Positions 20,071-33,100 of a DNA stretch of 64,000 nt are shown here, piece by piece. This DNA is from Owenia fusiformis (taxonomy: Eukaryota; Annelida; Polychaeta; Sabellida; Oweniidae). Location of the stretch: NCBI GenBank assembly GCA_903813345.2, contig CAIIXF020000009.1, forward strand, positions 17,881,759 through 17,945,758, given 5' to 3'. Position 1 is the stretch's first letter; the number at the start of each line of letters is the position of its first letter. The notes under the pieces were generated by a model. It saw nothing but the letters and a program-made list of their open reading frames with translations, ran no database searches and was not told the origin of the DNA. The position numbers were made by a program, and so were the translations under genes.

Positions 20071-21842
20071 TCACAGGCTGGTATCGAAAAATTTGTCTGC
20101 TGTGACGGAGCGTGTTATTTTGCATAGAAACACAAGGAAATCCACGCAATTTATTTTTTTACTCATATGTTTCGCTATATCAAAGAAAATTACCTACTGC
20201 ATGCAATGGATATATCATGTGCGGGTAGCCCTAACTTCTGTTTGAAGTCCAACAACGGTTAGAGTAAAAGCTATTAAAATCGGCGCCGGAGTTTCATACT
20301 CCAAAATGTACAATTTCTTTTATTTCTTTTAAATGGTACAATATAGTGACACGATAATATTTACATATGTTTTCAGCTCAACTCTGAAGGTATTCATGAG
20401 ATATTGATGTATTGGGTATTCTTAGTTTGTTTTATAAAAAATAATGTTTAATTTTTTAAGTCCGCTGTGACGGAGCAGTTTCACATCTGAAATACGTTAA
20501 GAATTCAAGATTTATAATATATCTTTAACTACACTGTGGAGGAGCGAACGTGTCAAATCTCTTTCGTAAAGTATTCTGAAAAATGAAACGTAATAAAAGT
20601 ACACAATTCAAATTTTGAGATGTATGTATGACCACTCTTTGAGCTTTTTTCTCAGTTTGTACTGCAATCCAACTTCCCTCTATAGTCCCTCTATAGTCGT
20701 TCCAAAAGGTAAGTGGAGTGTATCTTGGTATACGAAAATGCAAAATTTAATTTTAAGATTGTTCTTTATTTGAATAACTTCAATAGTTAGGGTTATCTGA
20801 TGCAACTACAGTAAAACATGTGTACAGTGAACACATATGGAGCCTCAAAAATGTGTTCCCAGTTGATAAATGCTCACTCCATAGAGGCAGTTTCATACAG
20901 AAGTCGGAGGAATATGAGAAAAGAAGAGGTGTTCACAAGAGAAAGATGATCATTGATACAGGTTTTACCGTGCAGCACCTTTACCAAGACTTTTTTTTTT
21001 ATATTTTTAGACTATGCAAAACAATGAGGCATGAATTTCAAATAATTACAAATTAAATCTGCATTGGGATCATCTTATATACAGTAATATTATGTGGTAA
21101 AAGGTTATACAACTGTCGGAATGCAGGATGTCTGTGCGCTATCTCGAATAAACTCATATTAGCCCTATTTACACTACATGTGACTTTCCAAGACGTTTTG
21201 GCGAAAACGTATTAGAAATATTATGTTGAGTTTACACCATGTTGATTTATGTTGATTTCAGTACAATCCTCCGAAAATGTGAAAAGAGTGGTCATTTTCA
21301 TATCTTAGATTTACATTACCCAAGATTTCCCAGACGACTTGTCATAATTTAGGAAAGTGGTTTGAGACGTTCTCTCCTCTAAGGGTACTTTTAAAAAATA
21401 TTTGAATTTTAAATTCTTAATGTAGTTCACAGTTAAAGCTGCTCCGTCACAGCGGATAGAAAAATTAAACATAATTTTTTATACAAAATATTAAAAATAC
21501 CCAATATATCAAGATCTCATTAATACCTTCAGAGTTATGCTGAAAACATATGTTAATATTATCGTGTCACTATATTGTACCATTAAAAAGAAATAAAAGA
21601 AATGGTACATTTTGGAGTATGATACTCCGGCGCCGTTTTCAATAGCTTTTACTCTTAGCGTTGTTGGACTTCAAACAGATGTTAAAATTACCCGAAAATG
21701 ATATATTCATTGCATGGAGTAAGTTATTTTCTGTATAGCGAAACATAGGAGTAAAAAAATATATTGCGTGGGTTTCTCAGTGTTTCTGTGCAAAATAGCA
21801 CGCTCCGTCACAGCGGACAAATTTTTCGATACCAGCCTGTGA
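20071..21842. mobile_element. Foldback transposon-like element (1.77 kb, arms of 400-600 bp)
   Basis: TCACAGGCTGGTATCGAAAA at the left is matched by its reverse complement at the right end. The arms remain alignable inward to about 20650 and 21250. The motif CTGTGACGGAGC occurs near 20098 and 20465, and mirrored near 21455 and 21805. TGC precedes the left end and follows the right end, a possible 3-bp target duplication. No transposase was seen; ORFs in the arms mirror each other and are artefacts of the inverted repeat. Confidence 0.8.
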
Positions 21843-23666
21843 TGCTGAGAAAATAATAGTGGTAAAAGATATCTGTCTAAATTCATTTGCCATTCCATAC
21901 ATGGTCCCTTTTGTTCATAAGTGCCTTCTCTTTTGTTGTACTTTCAGTTTTTCCTTTGATGCACCAATAGCTGGGAATGAACACAATGACATAGAACTTT
22001 GAGACATTATTTGTGTTGGGAACAATATAGCGGTAGAAACAGTGGAAGCAGTAAATTAAGAAATGGATGAGGAAATCCAATTGAATATTTTGACTGAATC
22101 TAAAACAGTTTCAAGCAATTGCTAAAAGTGAAACTGGAATATTGTCAACCAAAACTTGTTTATTATATTATACATGACAGCGTGAGGATCTAAGAAGAAC
22201 CCACGAATACTTGCCTTCGTAGTGACACCAACCTCTCAAAGAACCAGTAAAGAAAGGATTGATCTAACCCTATTGATCATGCAGTTACTATGCTCAGTCA
22301 GTAAGTTCTATGAGGATAGGTCTAAAGCTTGAATGATGAAGCAAGATGATTGATCCTTGTAGAACTTGATTAATGTTCGTTTATACATTCAATCATGTAT
22401 TTGTTTACACTATTTACATGTATTTGTCTGATTCATAAAAAATGTTCCATCAGAAATATTTACTATAATCTTTATTTTTTATTAAAGTCTTGCTGTTGTA
22501 GTTGTGTTTTGTATTTTGTACATAAAAGACATGCACAGTTGTACTTGTATATAGATTAGTGGCGTACACAGATAACCTACTGTATAATCTAACACAAGGT
22601 CTCGTAACTACTAACTGATTACAAAAATTTGTTATTAGTAAGAAAAGAAATCCAGAAATGAATTGTAATGTTAACTAGATCATATGGTGTCAGTGTTGAA
22701 GTGGCAGAAATTGAAATGTACACCAATATTGTGCATTGTCATGGTTCAATAAGGGCCTATTGCTCAGAATGATTTTAATGGTAACCTTGTACAACTGACA
22801 ATGCTTTCTTAGAAACATGTATTGGGATGAGGCTTATGTAGTTTAAATTGATGCAACATCTTGCCATATTTATAGCTAGACAGTTTCTTTGTTCGATCAC
22901 GTGGTACAGTAAAGGCCAGTAAATATAAAGCAGTGATTTTATGGCAAAAGCCTATGTGATAACCCAAATACCAGTCAAAGGATTTGGTTGAAAAATATGG
23001 TGATGCTTTCCATATTAGGGACATAGGACTCTCCTGAAGGAATTTTTAAGATGGCTGCTGAATTCAAAATAACCACCATTGTTCATGAAAAAATATAATT
23101 TTTGACATATACCTCAAATAACAGTTGTCAGGTTTGGTGCAGATTTCATGTGCTGATGCCTTATTATGCAAAGGACTCTACTCAAGAAATAATTTTAAAG
23201 ATAGCTATTGAATTCAAAATGGCTGCCATTCTCTGAGAGAAATATCTTTTATAGTAACGCAAATGCTGGTTTCAACTTTTGGTCAAAATTTTAGAGGTAA
23301 TGGATTTCTACTCAAAAAGTAGTTTATAATAGTTTTTTCCTTTTTCAAATATATAATATGGACTTGATATCTGGCTATTTTTATCATGTTATGTTCAAAA
23401 TGACAAGATATTTGATATAAGTTTGTTCAATGGGATTTGCTACTCTGGGGAGTTACTGCAGAGTTCCTAGTTTTAACATTTTTAAGTTCATGACCACATT
23501 CCATCAGAATGATATTACATCTCTTTGACATTACTGTTTTTCATGTAATATGCACTAGATGTATGTAATATATGTACAAGTTATAGGCATTATCAATTTT
23601 AGATAATGATCTCAGATGAAAATTGATATCTGTTTGATAAATGTTAATGTATTTCATGTTTACACA
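21843..23666. other. Intergenic DNA, no gene recognised
   Basis: It is AT-rich. A weak repeat with AAGATGGCTGCTGAATTCAA at about 23048 and a related copy near 23200 are about 155 bp apart. Nothing else was supported. Confidence 0.5.
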
Positions 23667-23670
23667 TTAA

Positions 23671-24271
23671 AGGAATATTCCTTGCCAGACCCTTTCTCTC
23701 TTGATATGGTAGCTATAATCATATATATAGTTTCCATATTGAGCAAAACATGGGAAAATGTTTTAATATGGTCAATATTGATCATTTAAAAATCTAGTGC
23801 TTATTTCCAGTGAGCTGCCATCTTTTAAGATTTCTTGCAGGAAGTGATGTCATCAACTCTCAACTTGTATAACCTTGCCCATAACAGTATAGGAAAGTAG
23901 CACAAAATCACTTCTAGACAAGTGATCATTACTTTCTGTGCAAAAATATTTTCAGGGCTTGTCAACTTAGAATAACAGAAGAGATTTTCAGAAGGATTAA
24001 ATAAGATACAAAGTTAAAACCGATATTTAGCTGGTTTTGTAATTCTTAATAGCTCCTCGCCTAATGCTATATGCAAAGTTGAGAGTCGATGACATCACTT
24101 CCTATGTGAAATTTTAAAAGATGGCAGCTTATTGGAATTGAGCATCACATTTCTTAGTGATCAAATTTGACCATATCAAAACATTTTTGCATGTTTTGCT
24201 AAACATGGCAAGCATATATATGGTTATAGCTACCATATGAGGAGAGAGATGGTTTGGCAAGGAATATTCCT
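23671..24271. mobile_element. TTAA-flanked palindromic element (601 bp)
   Basis: AGGAATATTCCTTGCCA at the left and its inverse at the right begin long imperfect inverted arms. They extend through GTAGCTATAA, CATCTTTTAA and GGAAGTGATG motifs to about 23870 and 24070. TTAA flanks both ends (23667-23670 and 24272-24275). This fits a piggyBac or Kolobok-type non-autonomous element. No ORF was seen. Confidence 0.8.
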
Positions 24272-24556
24272 TTAACACACTAACCACAGGACAGGAAGAT
24301 AAGCCAGAAGCAATTTGTCATCTATTACAGTGCCTTAACTTATTAACATTCCATTTGAAAAATAAGAAAATAACAGTAGTAAAGCTAAGTTCACACCAAC
24401 GACACTTTGATAGCGCTTTAAAATATATCATATGAATCATTCATCTTTAAACTTGGATATTGGTTTTTTGGCCCACCCTGTACATTAAAAGCAACACTAT
24501 CTTATGCATTTCACTTGTTATAGGGCATTGTTTATTGTTGTAGATACTTCATTTTT

Positions 24557-26150
24557 TATGTCCCCACCACATAGTGTGGGGTCATATTGTCGGCCTAGGC
24601 GCGTCCGTCTGTCCGTCCGTACGTCCGTCCGTCCGTCCGTCCGTCCGTCCGTCCGTCTGTCCGTACGTCCGGGAGTTTTCTCCAAAACCGCTACAGATAT
24701 CACCTTCAAATTTTCAGGGATAACTTATGAGTGCATACAGATGTGGATGAAAAAATTTTAACTCGATACCTACTTCCTGTCGGCCATTTTGAAGTCAAAT
24801 GCTAAAATCCTTGTCTGCAAACTTTAAGAAAAACGGCTTCACAGTTGCTTTTAAAACTTTAACATCTTGTTCAGCTCACTTCATTCTAGATCTGATTAGG
24901 TTTTGGACCTGTTAGCTCAGTCATGTCAGCCATTTTGAATGTCTTAAGAAAAGTTAGCGCACGATAATACTTTGTATCATATTGAATGGTGTTTTTGAGT
25001 TTTCATACTTTAACTATTTAGTAGCTTTATAAATAATTTCAGATCTACTTTGTTGTAAAAGCCTATGTTATTGTTAACAGTAGTAATATGTGATAATTTT
25101 GTAAGAAGAAATCAGCAAAAACACATAATCACTTTTTTATTGTCGGCCATTTTGGATTTTTCCGTCCTAAAATCTTGTCTGTGAAGTCTTGTCTACGTGT
25201 TTTCAGGTGAACCGTTTGGTGGATCAATTTCAAATTTTCAGGGATGATTCTTAGTATAAAAATCTAGATCTGATTTGTTTTTTGGCATTCTGGATAAATG
25301 TCAAGGCAGCCATTTTGGATTTTCCGTCCTAAAATCTTGTCTGTAAAGTCTTGTCTATGCGTTTTCAGGTGAACCGTTTGGTAGATCAATTTCAAATTTT
25401 CAGAGATGATTCTTAGTATGAAAATGTAGAACTGATTAGTTTTTTGGCATTCTGGGCAAATGCCAAGGCAGCCATTTTGGATTTTCTGTCCTAAAATCTT
25501 GTCTGTAAAGTCTTGTCTATGCATTTCCAGGTGAACCGTTCTGTAGATCAATTTCAAATTTTTAGGGATGATTCTTAGTATGAAAATCTAGATCTGATTA
25601 GTTTTTTGGCATTCTGGATAAATGTCAAGGCAGCCATTTTGGATTTTCCGTCTTAAAATCTTGCCTGTAAAGTCTTGTCTACGCGTTTTTAGGTGAACCG
25701 TTTGGTAGATCAATTTCAAATTTCAGGGATGATTCTTAGTGTGAAAATCTACATCTGATTAGTTTTTTGGCATTCTGTGTAAATGTCATGGCAGCCATTT
25801 TGGATTTTCTGTCCTAAAATCTTGTCTGTAAAGTCTTGTCTACGCGTTTTCAGGTGAACCATTTGGTAGATCAATGTCATATTTTCAGGGATGATTCTTA
25901 GTATGAAAATCTAGGAACAGATTTTTTGACATTCTGGGTAAATGTCAAGGCAGCCATTTTGGATTTTCCATCCTAAAATCTTGTCTGTAAAGTCTTGTTT
26001 ACATGTTTTCTAGTTAACTGTGTGACGGATCAATTAAAATTGTGTTGGTAAAGTCTTGTCTACTCATTTTCAGGATAACCATTTGATGGGATCACCCATT
26101 GGTACACATTTGTGTTCTTGTATTTTTTTGATAAATTTTTGGCACATATA
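24557..26150 (+). repeat. ATGTCCCCACC element with GTCC microsatellite and 162-bp satellite core
   Basis: It starts ATGTCCCCACCACATAGTGT, continues into a (GTCC)n tract at 24603-24670, and then into about six tandem 162-bp units. CCGTCCT or its variants occur at 25162, 25324, 25486 and 25648, exactly 162 bp apart. The units are the same family and orientation as the block at 2329-3340. The right end GATCACCCATTGG is shared, but the terminal GGTGGGGACAT appears to be deleted here. Confidence 0.8.
24603..24670 (+). repeat. (GTCC)n microsatellite
   Basis: GTCCGTCC is repeated about 16 times, with a few GTCT and GTAC variants. It lies near the start of the element at 24557. Confidence 0.9.
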
Positions 26151-27528
26151 TATATATTTGAATCGCTCGTGTATATTTACAGTACCGTATAAAATTTCGT
26201 CGGATTTATATAAACTGTTTACAGAATAAAAAATAAATAAATGGTATTACAGAATAAAAATAAAATTGAGAAAAATTGTTTGCAATGGAAATCTCTAAAG
26301 TGAATATTGAAAATAAATTTCAGCATTACTCTCCTTCCCCATTCTCGTTAATCAAAGTGTCTCTTTAACTAAACCTTGTAAGAGAATCTGATTTATCATA
26401 AGAGAAAACATGATCCCAGCTAGTAGCACAATTTCTCATAGTAAATCATTGCATGAGCCGGAATAATTGCTCCTTACCTGATATGTTAGTCAATTTACTT
26501 ATTTGATACGAGAGTCACTACAGCTTGATAATGCATCTATTTATAAATCCATGTTTATCTGTATTTGAATCTCAAATTATTGTTAATGTAAGAAATATTT
26601 GCATAATTCATTCATGTTCATAGGGTAGAGGAACTTAATGTCATTTTTTATACTACTTTTTATAATACTTTTGTTAACATTTTAATATGAAAAATAAAAT
26701 TTTGAATAAATGTATTTTTTAAATTTTGTAAATGTATGTTATATTATATACAGAGGCCTTATCAGGCGCTAGTTGCAAGATTTGGGTCTGCGCTGCAATT
26801 GTTTTTCGACGATTTGCGCTTGCGCAACTCCTGCATTGGGTCTTATCACGGGGTTGTCACAACGCAGATCGCAACGCAAGTGGTAGTTTACCACATGTGA
26901 TCGCAAAAATGTAGACTATCAAGTAAATATAAATTTGCGGGATAATCATGTTAATAAAATACAATGCCCATGTCACAGAACATTTTGGATGCCCATGGAC
27001 TTACCGACCCTTACACTAATACTTATCTCGAAATGAGTTTTACTTTCAAATATAGGAAGTGAATTTTTCAGTCAAAAACTATCAACTTGTAACGATATTA
27101 CACATCACCATTGATCTTTAAGTTCAAGGGCTTTATTTCCAAGTACATGTAGATCATACTTGTACATCATTGCATGAATCTCGTGATCGGGAACTCATTA
27201 ATAGTGGAATATCAGTACACACTCTCACCCGAGTGCACCATCGTCATCACATACTCTTATCCGAGTGCACCCTGTCAGTGCACACTCTCACCCTAGGGCA
27301 CCCTCGTCAATCCACTCTCAAACGAGCGCTTCCTAGTCAGTACATTCTTTTCTGGTTGCATCGTAGTTTGTGTGTTATCATAAGGGTGCCCTCGGTTGAG
27401 AGTGTGTACTTACAAGGGTGCACTCTGGTGAAATGTACTGTCGCCACCCGGGTCGCGGGTTAGAGTATGTATGACATGGTTACACTCGAGTCATAGTCTA
27501 TGTCGTGCATTTGTTTTTTTTTGTTTTT
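26151..27528. other. Intergenic DNA, no gene recognised
   Basis: Mostly AT-rich. The interval 26740-26920 is distinctly richer in GC and CpG. At about 27215-27345 a loose repeat of roughly 32-42 bp with ACACTCTCACCC and GAGTGCACC occurs four times. Neither resembles a known gene. Confidence 0.45.
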
Positions 27529-27593
27529 GATACAGGGTATATCTGAGGAAAATACAATATATATTGTATTCACTGAGGGATATACTCTGTATC
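27529..27593. repeat. Hairpin, 65 bp
   Basis: GATACAGGGTATATCTGAGG pairs with GAGGGATATACTCTGTATC around a loop of ATATAT type. It is followed by several copies of CCCGTATCAGAT at about 27690-27760. Confidence 0.75.
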
Positions 27594-27909
27594 AGAAATC
27601 GAGCATTTAATAACTGATTTTTATTCCATAATAACATGTTTTCCCTGGGAAAATAACAGGGAATAAAAGTGTTATTTGAAAAATCCTGTATCAGATCCCG
27701 TATCAGCCAAAATCCCGTATCAGATCCCGTATTGGATCCCGTATCAGAAATATTCCCGGTAATTTCTCTTGAGTTTTACGCTTTTCGTCTAGCACATCTC
27801 TACAGGAAGTAAAAAAATCGTTTGGAAAATTGAAATTATTGTATAATTTTATGTCACAATCATTGGATGATGACATACAAAAATTGAAAAAAAAATATTA
27901 TGAAATAAA

Positions 27910-28092
27910 TAGGTTATTGATGGTTGTGATGGAATATGGATTTATTCCTTGAGAAAATATGATATTGGCCTCAGAAAATATCATATTGACACTCGGGCTA
28001 TCGCCCTCGGTCAATATGATATTTTCCTTGGCCAATATCATATTTTCCCTTGGAATAAAATCCATATTCCATCCCTCCCATTAAATAACCTC
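27910..28092. repeat. Long hairpin element, about 183 bp
   Basis: AGGTTATT lies at both ends in inverted orientation. The inner arms, 27931-28070, are nearly perfect complements. They contain GGAATATGGATTTATTCC, GAAAATATGATATTGGCC and GAAAATATCATATTGAC with matching inverses, around a CGGGCTATCGCCC loop. It is probably a miniature inverted-repeat element. Confidence 0.8.
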
Positions 28093-28173
28093 TATATTCT
28101 ATACTTTGTAGATTATGAGGGTTTATATAGTCAAGGCCCATGGCTCAGTATCTACTCTCTGAATTTGTGACAT

Positions 28174-28230
28174 CGTAGATCTGATGAGTGGATGATATCA
28201 GTGGGTAGATCTGATGAGTGGATGATATCA
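28174..28230 (+). repeat. Two direct copies of a 28-bp unit
   Basis: GTAGATCTGATGAGTGGATG is followed by ATATCAG, and the unit then repeats immediately. Confidence 0.75.
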
Positions 28231-28236
28231 GCGGGT

Positions 28237-28359
28237 GATATATACCAAATATTCCATTCTATTGAGGTGAATACATGTTCATCTTTCCCTCAGTATATAC
28301 CTGAGGGAAAGATGAACATGTATTTACCGAAAATAGAATGGAATATTTGATTTATTATA
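28237..28359. repeat. Long hairpin, about 123 bp
   Basis: The arms pair over about 50 bases, including CCATTCTATT, ACATGTTCATCTTTCCCTCA and their inverses, around a TATATA loop. A partial relative of one arm (TATTCTATTGAGGTAAATAC) lies at about 55333. Confidence 0.8.
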
Positions 28360-29574
28360 TCATTTTAATTTTCTGCAAATTAGGTGTATTTTTTAAAACT
28401 ATTTAAACACATAAGAATAACCAAGATACATGTACAGCCACTTTATCCGATGCAAGATATTGCCATCTTTCATCCTTAAAAGTCGCACGTGCAAGATGTC
28501 TTGTGACATCACTGGTTTATAAATATTAACAACATGGCAACGGATACAGAACTGTTATGAGTACCAATGCTTATACTACAAATATAAGCTTTGACGTCAT
28601 AACAATGAAGTTTTATTGCCTGCGTATCCAAGTATTTTCTACAATATTGTTGTGACGTCATAACAAAGGCATAACACCCGGGACTTTCTACCGTGGTATA
28701 TACTCCGTGGTATATACATCGTGGTATATACAGTTGAAAACGAGGCTGCGGCTGGAGACTGCAGGAAACAATGAAATACACCCTAATATTTTTAATCATG
28801 TGATCGGTTCTTATCCAATGAGAAAGCGAGAAAGATTTCAATGATATAATAAATATATATATCACTTGCTCACTTCAAAATCAGATATCAATTATATTCC
28901 TGCACGTTATTTACCTATAACACTACCAAGTATGGAATAAAACATTTTATTTTTGACATCTGTTACTGACAGGTAAAAAATTGCACCATTGTACATATTT
29001 ATCCAATAAAAATCCAAATCATAAAGGTTTTTTAATATAGCCAAATTGAAAAAATTTGAAGTCACCACAGGGGTGATTAAAGACAATCTTTCTTTTACAG
29101 TCTGACATTCAAAGATTCAACAAATCAGATACCACTTCAGAGCCACATTTACATTAAATATATGAAGCACAGTCTTTGAGGGTTGTCAGGCTCTGACAGG
29201 ATTGGTGAGTTCAGAGGTATATCAATAATGTACATAGAGTGTGAGATGAATTTGAAACTTGCAAAGGGTAAATTACAATAAGATGGTAGCAAACTATCCA
29301 TTTTTCATGATCAATTCTAGTCATTTCCCATGCTACAAATTATAACATGACTGTCATTAAACTAGAAACAAATATCATTGACACTCATAGCTTTTTATTT
29401 CATTTTAAATAAATAGTGTAAGGTAACCTTGATGGCAAGATTAAGCATGGGACAAGATGGACATTTCTCATGACTCTCTTTGGTAACAATGTTTTTGAAA
29501 TATACTGGATGGCCAACAAAGTATGTTAGTGTAAAACAACAAGACAGAATGTACCAGGTCATTACAGAGTCTTA
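28360..29574. other. Intergenic DNA, no gene recognised
   Basis: Three tandem 14-bp units CGTGGTATATAC(N)2 lie at 28692-28733. The rest is unique AT-rich sequence. Confidence 0.5.
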
Positions 29575-30095
29575 AGCCCTACATACACTGTGAATTGCAT
29601 TTCAATCGTTTCAATCAGTTCAATTGTTTCAATGCGTGCATAATTCCCTACATTTCAATGCTTGCGTCAATCTGAGCATTTCAATCGTCTTTGAAAATGA
29701 AATTAGTTTCGCTGTTTGTGCTTGTTTTCGCCATTTCAAGCATTTCAATCACACAATCAGTTAAGGAAGAAACGGTTGAAAAGAAAAACAAACATGAACA
29801 TTTCTCGTTTTAAGCATTTCGGCTAGGCTTTTCAACCGTTTCAATCATTTCAATCGATATGTCTTGGAAAATGAAATTACAGTTTCGTGTGCTGTGCATG
29901 TTTCACTGTTTCAAGCATTTCTATCAATTCTCCTATTTTCACTTTTATTTCAACCATTTCAATTCAAGCAGTCTTGCCGTTCTGCCGCCGTTTCAAGCAT
30001 TTTGCATACCAGCGTATCCACCCCTTAAGTACTCCATCCATCTTGGCCATTGGTTTGCCAAAATGCCTCCGATTTCCCTAGCACTGTGTACAGGC
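29575..30095. repeat. TTTCAATC-rich simple repeat tract
   Basis: TTTCAATC, TTTCAAGC and related octamers recur more than 20 times. ACACTGTGAATTG near the left edge and GCACTGTGTAC near the right edge are weakly inverse, so this may be an internally expanded MITE. It lies immediately after the TXNDC11 stop and is probably part of its 3' UTR. Confidence 0.55.
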
Positions 30096-30101
30096 AATAT
30101 A

Positions 30102-33100
30102 TTATAATTCCTCTTTCATATCAACATTGATGGATTTCTTGTCAGGTTTTCCTGTATTTTGAGGAGAATCATGTTCTGCTGTTTCAGTTGAAAGACTAGA
30201 TTTCAATTTAAGTTTAGATTTGTATGTTTCATAGTTCTCCACTAATATGTGTAGCTGTTTCTCAGACATAAAACGATCCTGCGTTTCATATAAGACTTTG
30301 AGCAAGTTCTTGGAATTTTTTAGCTGCAGTTGCCGTTTATCGATTCTACGATGTAGCACTGATATATACTCCTGGTGACTTATGATGGCACTATCATCTA
30401 TTTGAGCAGCGTCAATAGTTTTTAAATGTTTCTTAAACTTGTCTCTGCGATTATTTAACATTTCTATGTCCTGTGCTAAATTCTGTATACGCTGCCTCAC
30501 AAGTTTTTTATTATGTTGCACACAGGGCTGAGTACATGTGCCTAAAACTGTTTGTAGCTTTAAGGATTTAGTGGAATATTTTAGTATGAACTTGATGAGG
30601 TTTGGTAAAGTCTTAGGAAGGAATTCTGGATATGACACACTATCAGCTTTTCTGAAATTAGAAAAAATTGAAACTTTAAAACATAATCAATTTTGAACAC
30701 ATGTGTTTAAATTATAAATACCTTCACAAAAATCTTGGACTGTACAGTATTTGCATTAGGGGATATCTTATATCAGACGTACATAGAATAAATATCATTG
30801 TTTGCCTATCATCCAAAATGTGTCCACAGTTATAAACCCTTTCCATATGTTGAGTGTCAACTGTCAAGACCTTGCTTCCAACACTAAGCATACTACTTAC
30901 CTTCTAGCAGGGTAGAACTGTATACTGGGGTACTTATCAGCAGTAAACTGCCAAGGTAGGTCATTGGTATCACCATTTATTCTGAAAATATAAAAAATAT
31001 ATAAAAAGAATTTCAAAAATAAACATTCCTGTACTGATACAAATTTCCATATAAAGTCTGTTAAATAATACATGATAGGCAATTTCTAATGTGTCTTGTA
31101 TTCACATATAAAATCTTGACAAAATCATTCCACTTCTTTTTCAGTTAAAGCAAAAACGTAAAATTACACACACAAAAATGGCCGCTTACTAGCCAAAATG
31201 TCATTGGAAAATTTAATATGTTTCTAAATATTCACATTTCTCAACAAAATCACTCCTCGACTTTTCCAGTTCCAAATCATTTCTATAGACTGCATATACA
31301 AATATAGTACTATGCTGATTACAATGGTTAATTTGAATACAAGTGTCACATGTTCACTAAGCTATCCTGGCAAACCCAAAAAACCAAAAATACCTTTGTG
31401 TAATTTTTGAGAAAACAATGTGTCAAATTCAAAATGCTTTATTGAAATGAACATGGCCAGAAGAGTTTTTATGTAAAATAAACCATACCTGGCAAAGACT
31501 ATGTCTTTAGCATTGTGAAAATATCGAGCTAGTGCTAGATAAACATGAGCAAGACTAGCACAGAATCCACACCAGGGGGCGTAGTATAGCAGCAATACAT
31601 CCTGCAACCAGTGTAACACAAGATATGTGAGACATATTAAAATAGAAATGATTTGTTTTGAATAAATATGAGGAGTAGATTCAGTGTTAAGCATGGAATT
31701 TCAGGAAAATGACCAGCTCACGTGGGCTTTTCATTTTTTACTTTACTCTAAAATGGCAAAGCGGTGCGTCAATATAAAAGAAGTTGATAAAAAGTAAAGA
31801 AAATTTTAGATTGATCATGGATTTTTCACGTAACACAGATGATTATTAGTGAGGATTTGACAAAAAACATGGCAGCAACCTCACAATTTTTTGAAAACAT
31901 TTTTTTTCATTTAAAACACAACTCCCAAAACAATTAACCAACATATTATTTACCTTTTTGCTATCTAGAACTATAGTTCGGAATGTTTTTGAGGTGACCT
32001 CAACAATGCAAGGCTCTGGGTCTTTGTAGTGACAGTCTTGTGTATTGAGGTCATCTGAGCGTAGGTGACGATGTAGGTTCCCTTCTGTGTAGTTCAATAT
32101 AAAACTCACTGAAAATATAAGATGTGATCCTTGAGTTTAGCAATATATCAAACCAAGCAAATTAAACCATCTCTTATTAAAAACTGCGTTCATTTCAATA
32201 TGAGACAAGGCGCTAACATGCAAAATGTCACCACCTTCCATTTGTTACAGATGCCAGGCACCGAACGCTGACTGGACTGCCAAACACCATCCATAAAAAA
32301 GCTGTAGACTATTACAATATGTCACCACTTCTGGCGGTGACATAAAAACTGGGGTATACATGTATATATAAGTGTATATGACTGAGGAAGAGAAGAGGTG
32401 GAAAATAAGCTAAACAAATAACTTAAAACTTCTCTTGCTATTTGACAGGATTGGTAAAACAATTTTCATTAACAAATTAAAAAAAACTAATTACAAAAAA
32501 TGATTATATTTTTAATATATTCTTAATGTTTCAATATTCACCTACCTATATTTTCTTTGGTGATATTAGTATTCAGCACAAAGTTAGACTCATCCTGAAA
32601 ATAAGTCAAATAACTTTGTACAAGAATTAATCAGTGCTAGATTTTCAATACAGTACCATGAATAAAGCTACAACACAACAATATAAATGGCTAGCATGAT
32701 ATGATACTGTCAATGAAAAACAATGTGAAAGCAAATTCAATTTTGAAGAAAATATGCAGATAAAACATATTCAAGCATATTATGACATACACATATACAA
32801 TCAAGTTCAGTGAGGTAATGACAACTATATCTCTAGTCTGTAATATCCACAACATTTTCAAAGAATAAGTACAGAGGTTGGAGCAAACAACAATTTGTAA
32901 GAAATTAATGCTCATTGTTCAACTGAACTGAAGCAAAAGGTATCTTTGCCAATTATCTTTGAAAACTAAATGAATGTTCCAGATAATATTGAAATGGTTA
33001 TGTTACTGTTACATTTCCTAGTATTTACCTTTTTGTCAACAAGAGCCATTCCTGTCCTATCCGCAGCTCCCTCTATATTCATTCCGTATCTGTCTGCATA

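Noticed and set aside
24504-24761. ORF rich in SVRPSVRP on one strand and TDGRTDGR on the other
   Set aside because: It is the (GTCC)n microsatellite.
25264-25557. ORF of 97 residues with an internal duplication
   Set aside because: It is the 162-bp satellite; 162 is divisible by three, so the frame stays open.
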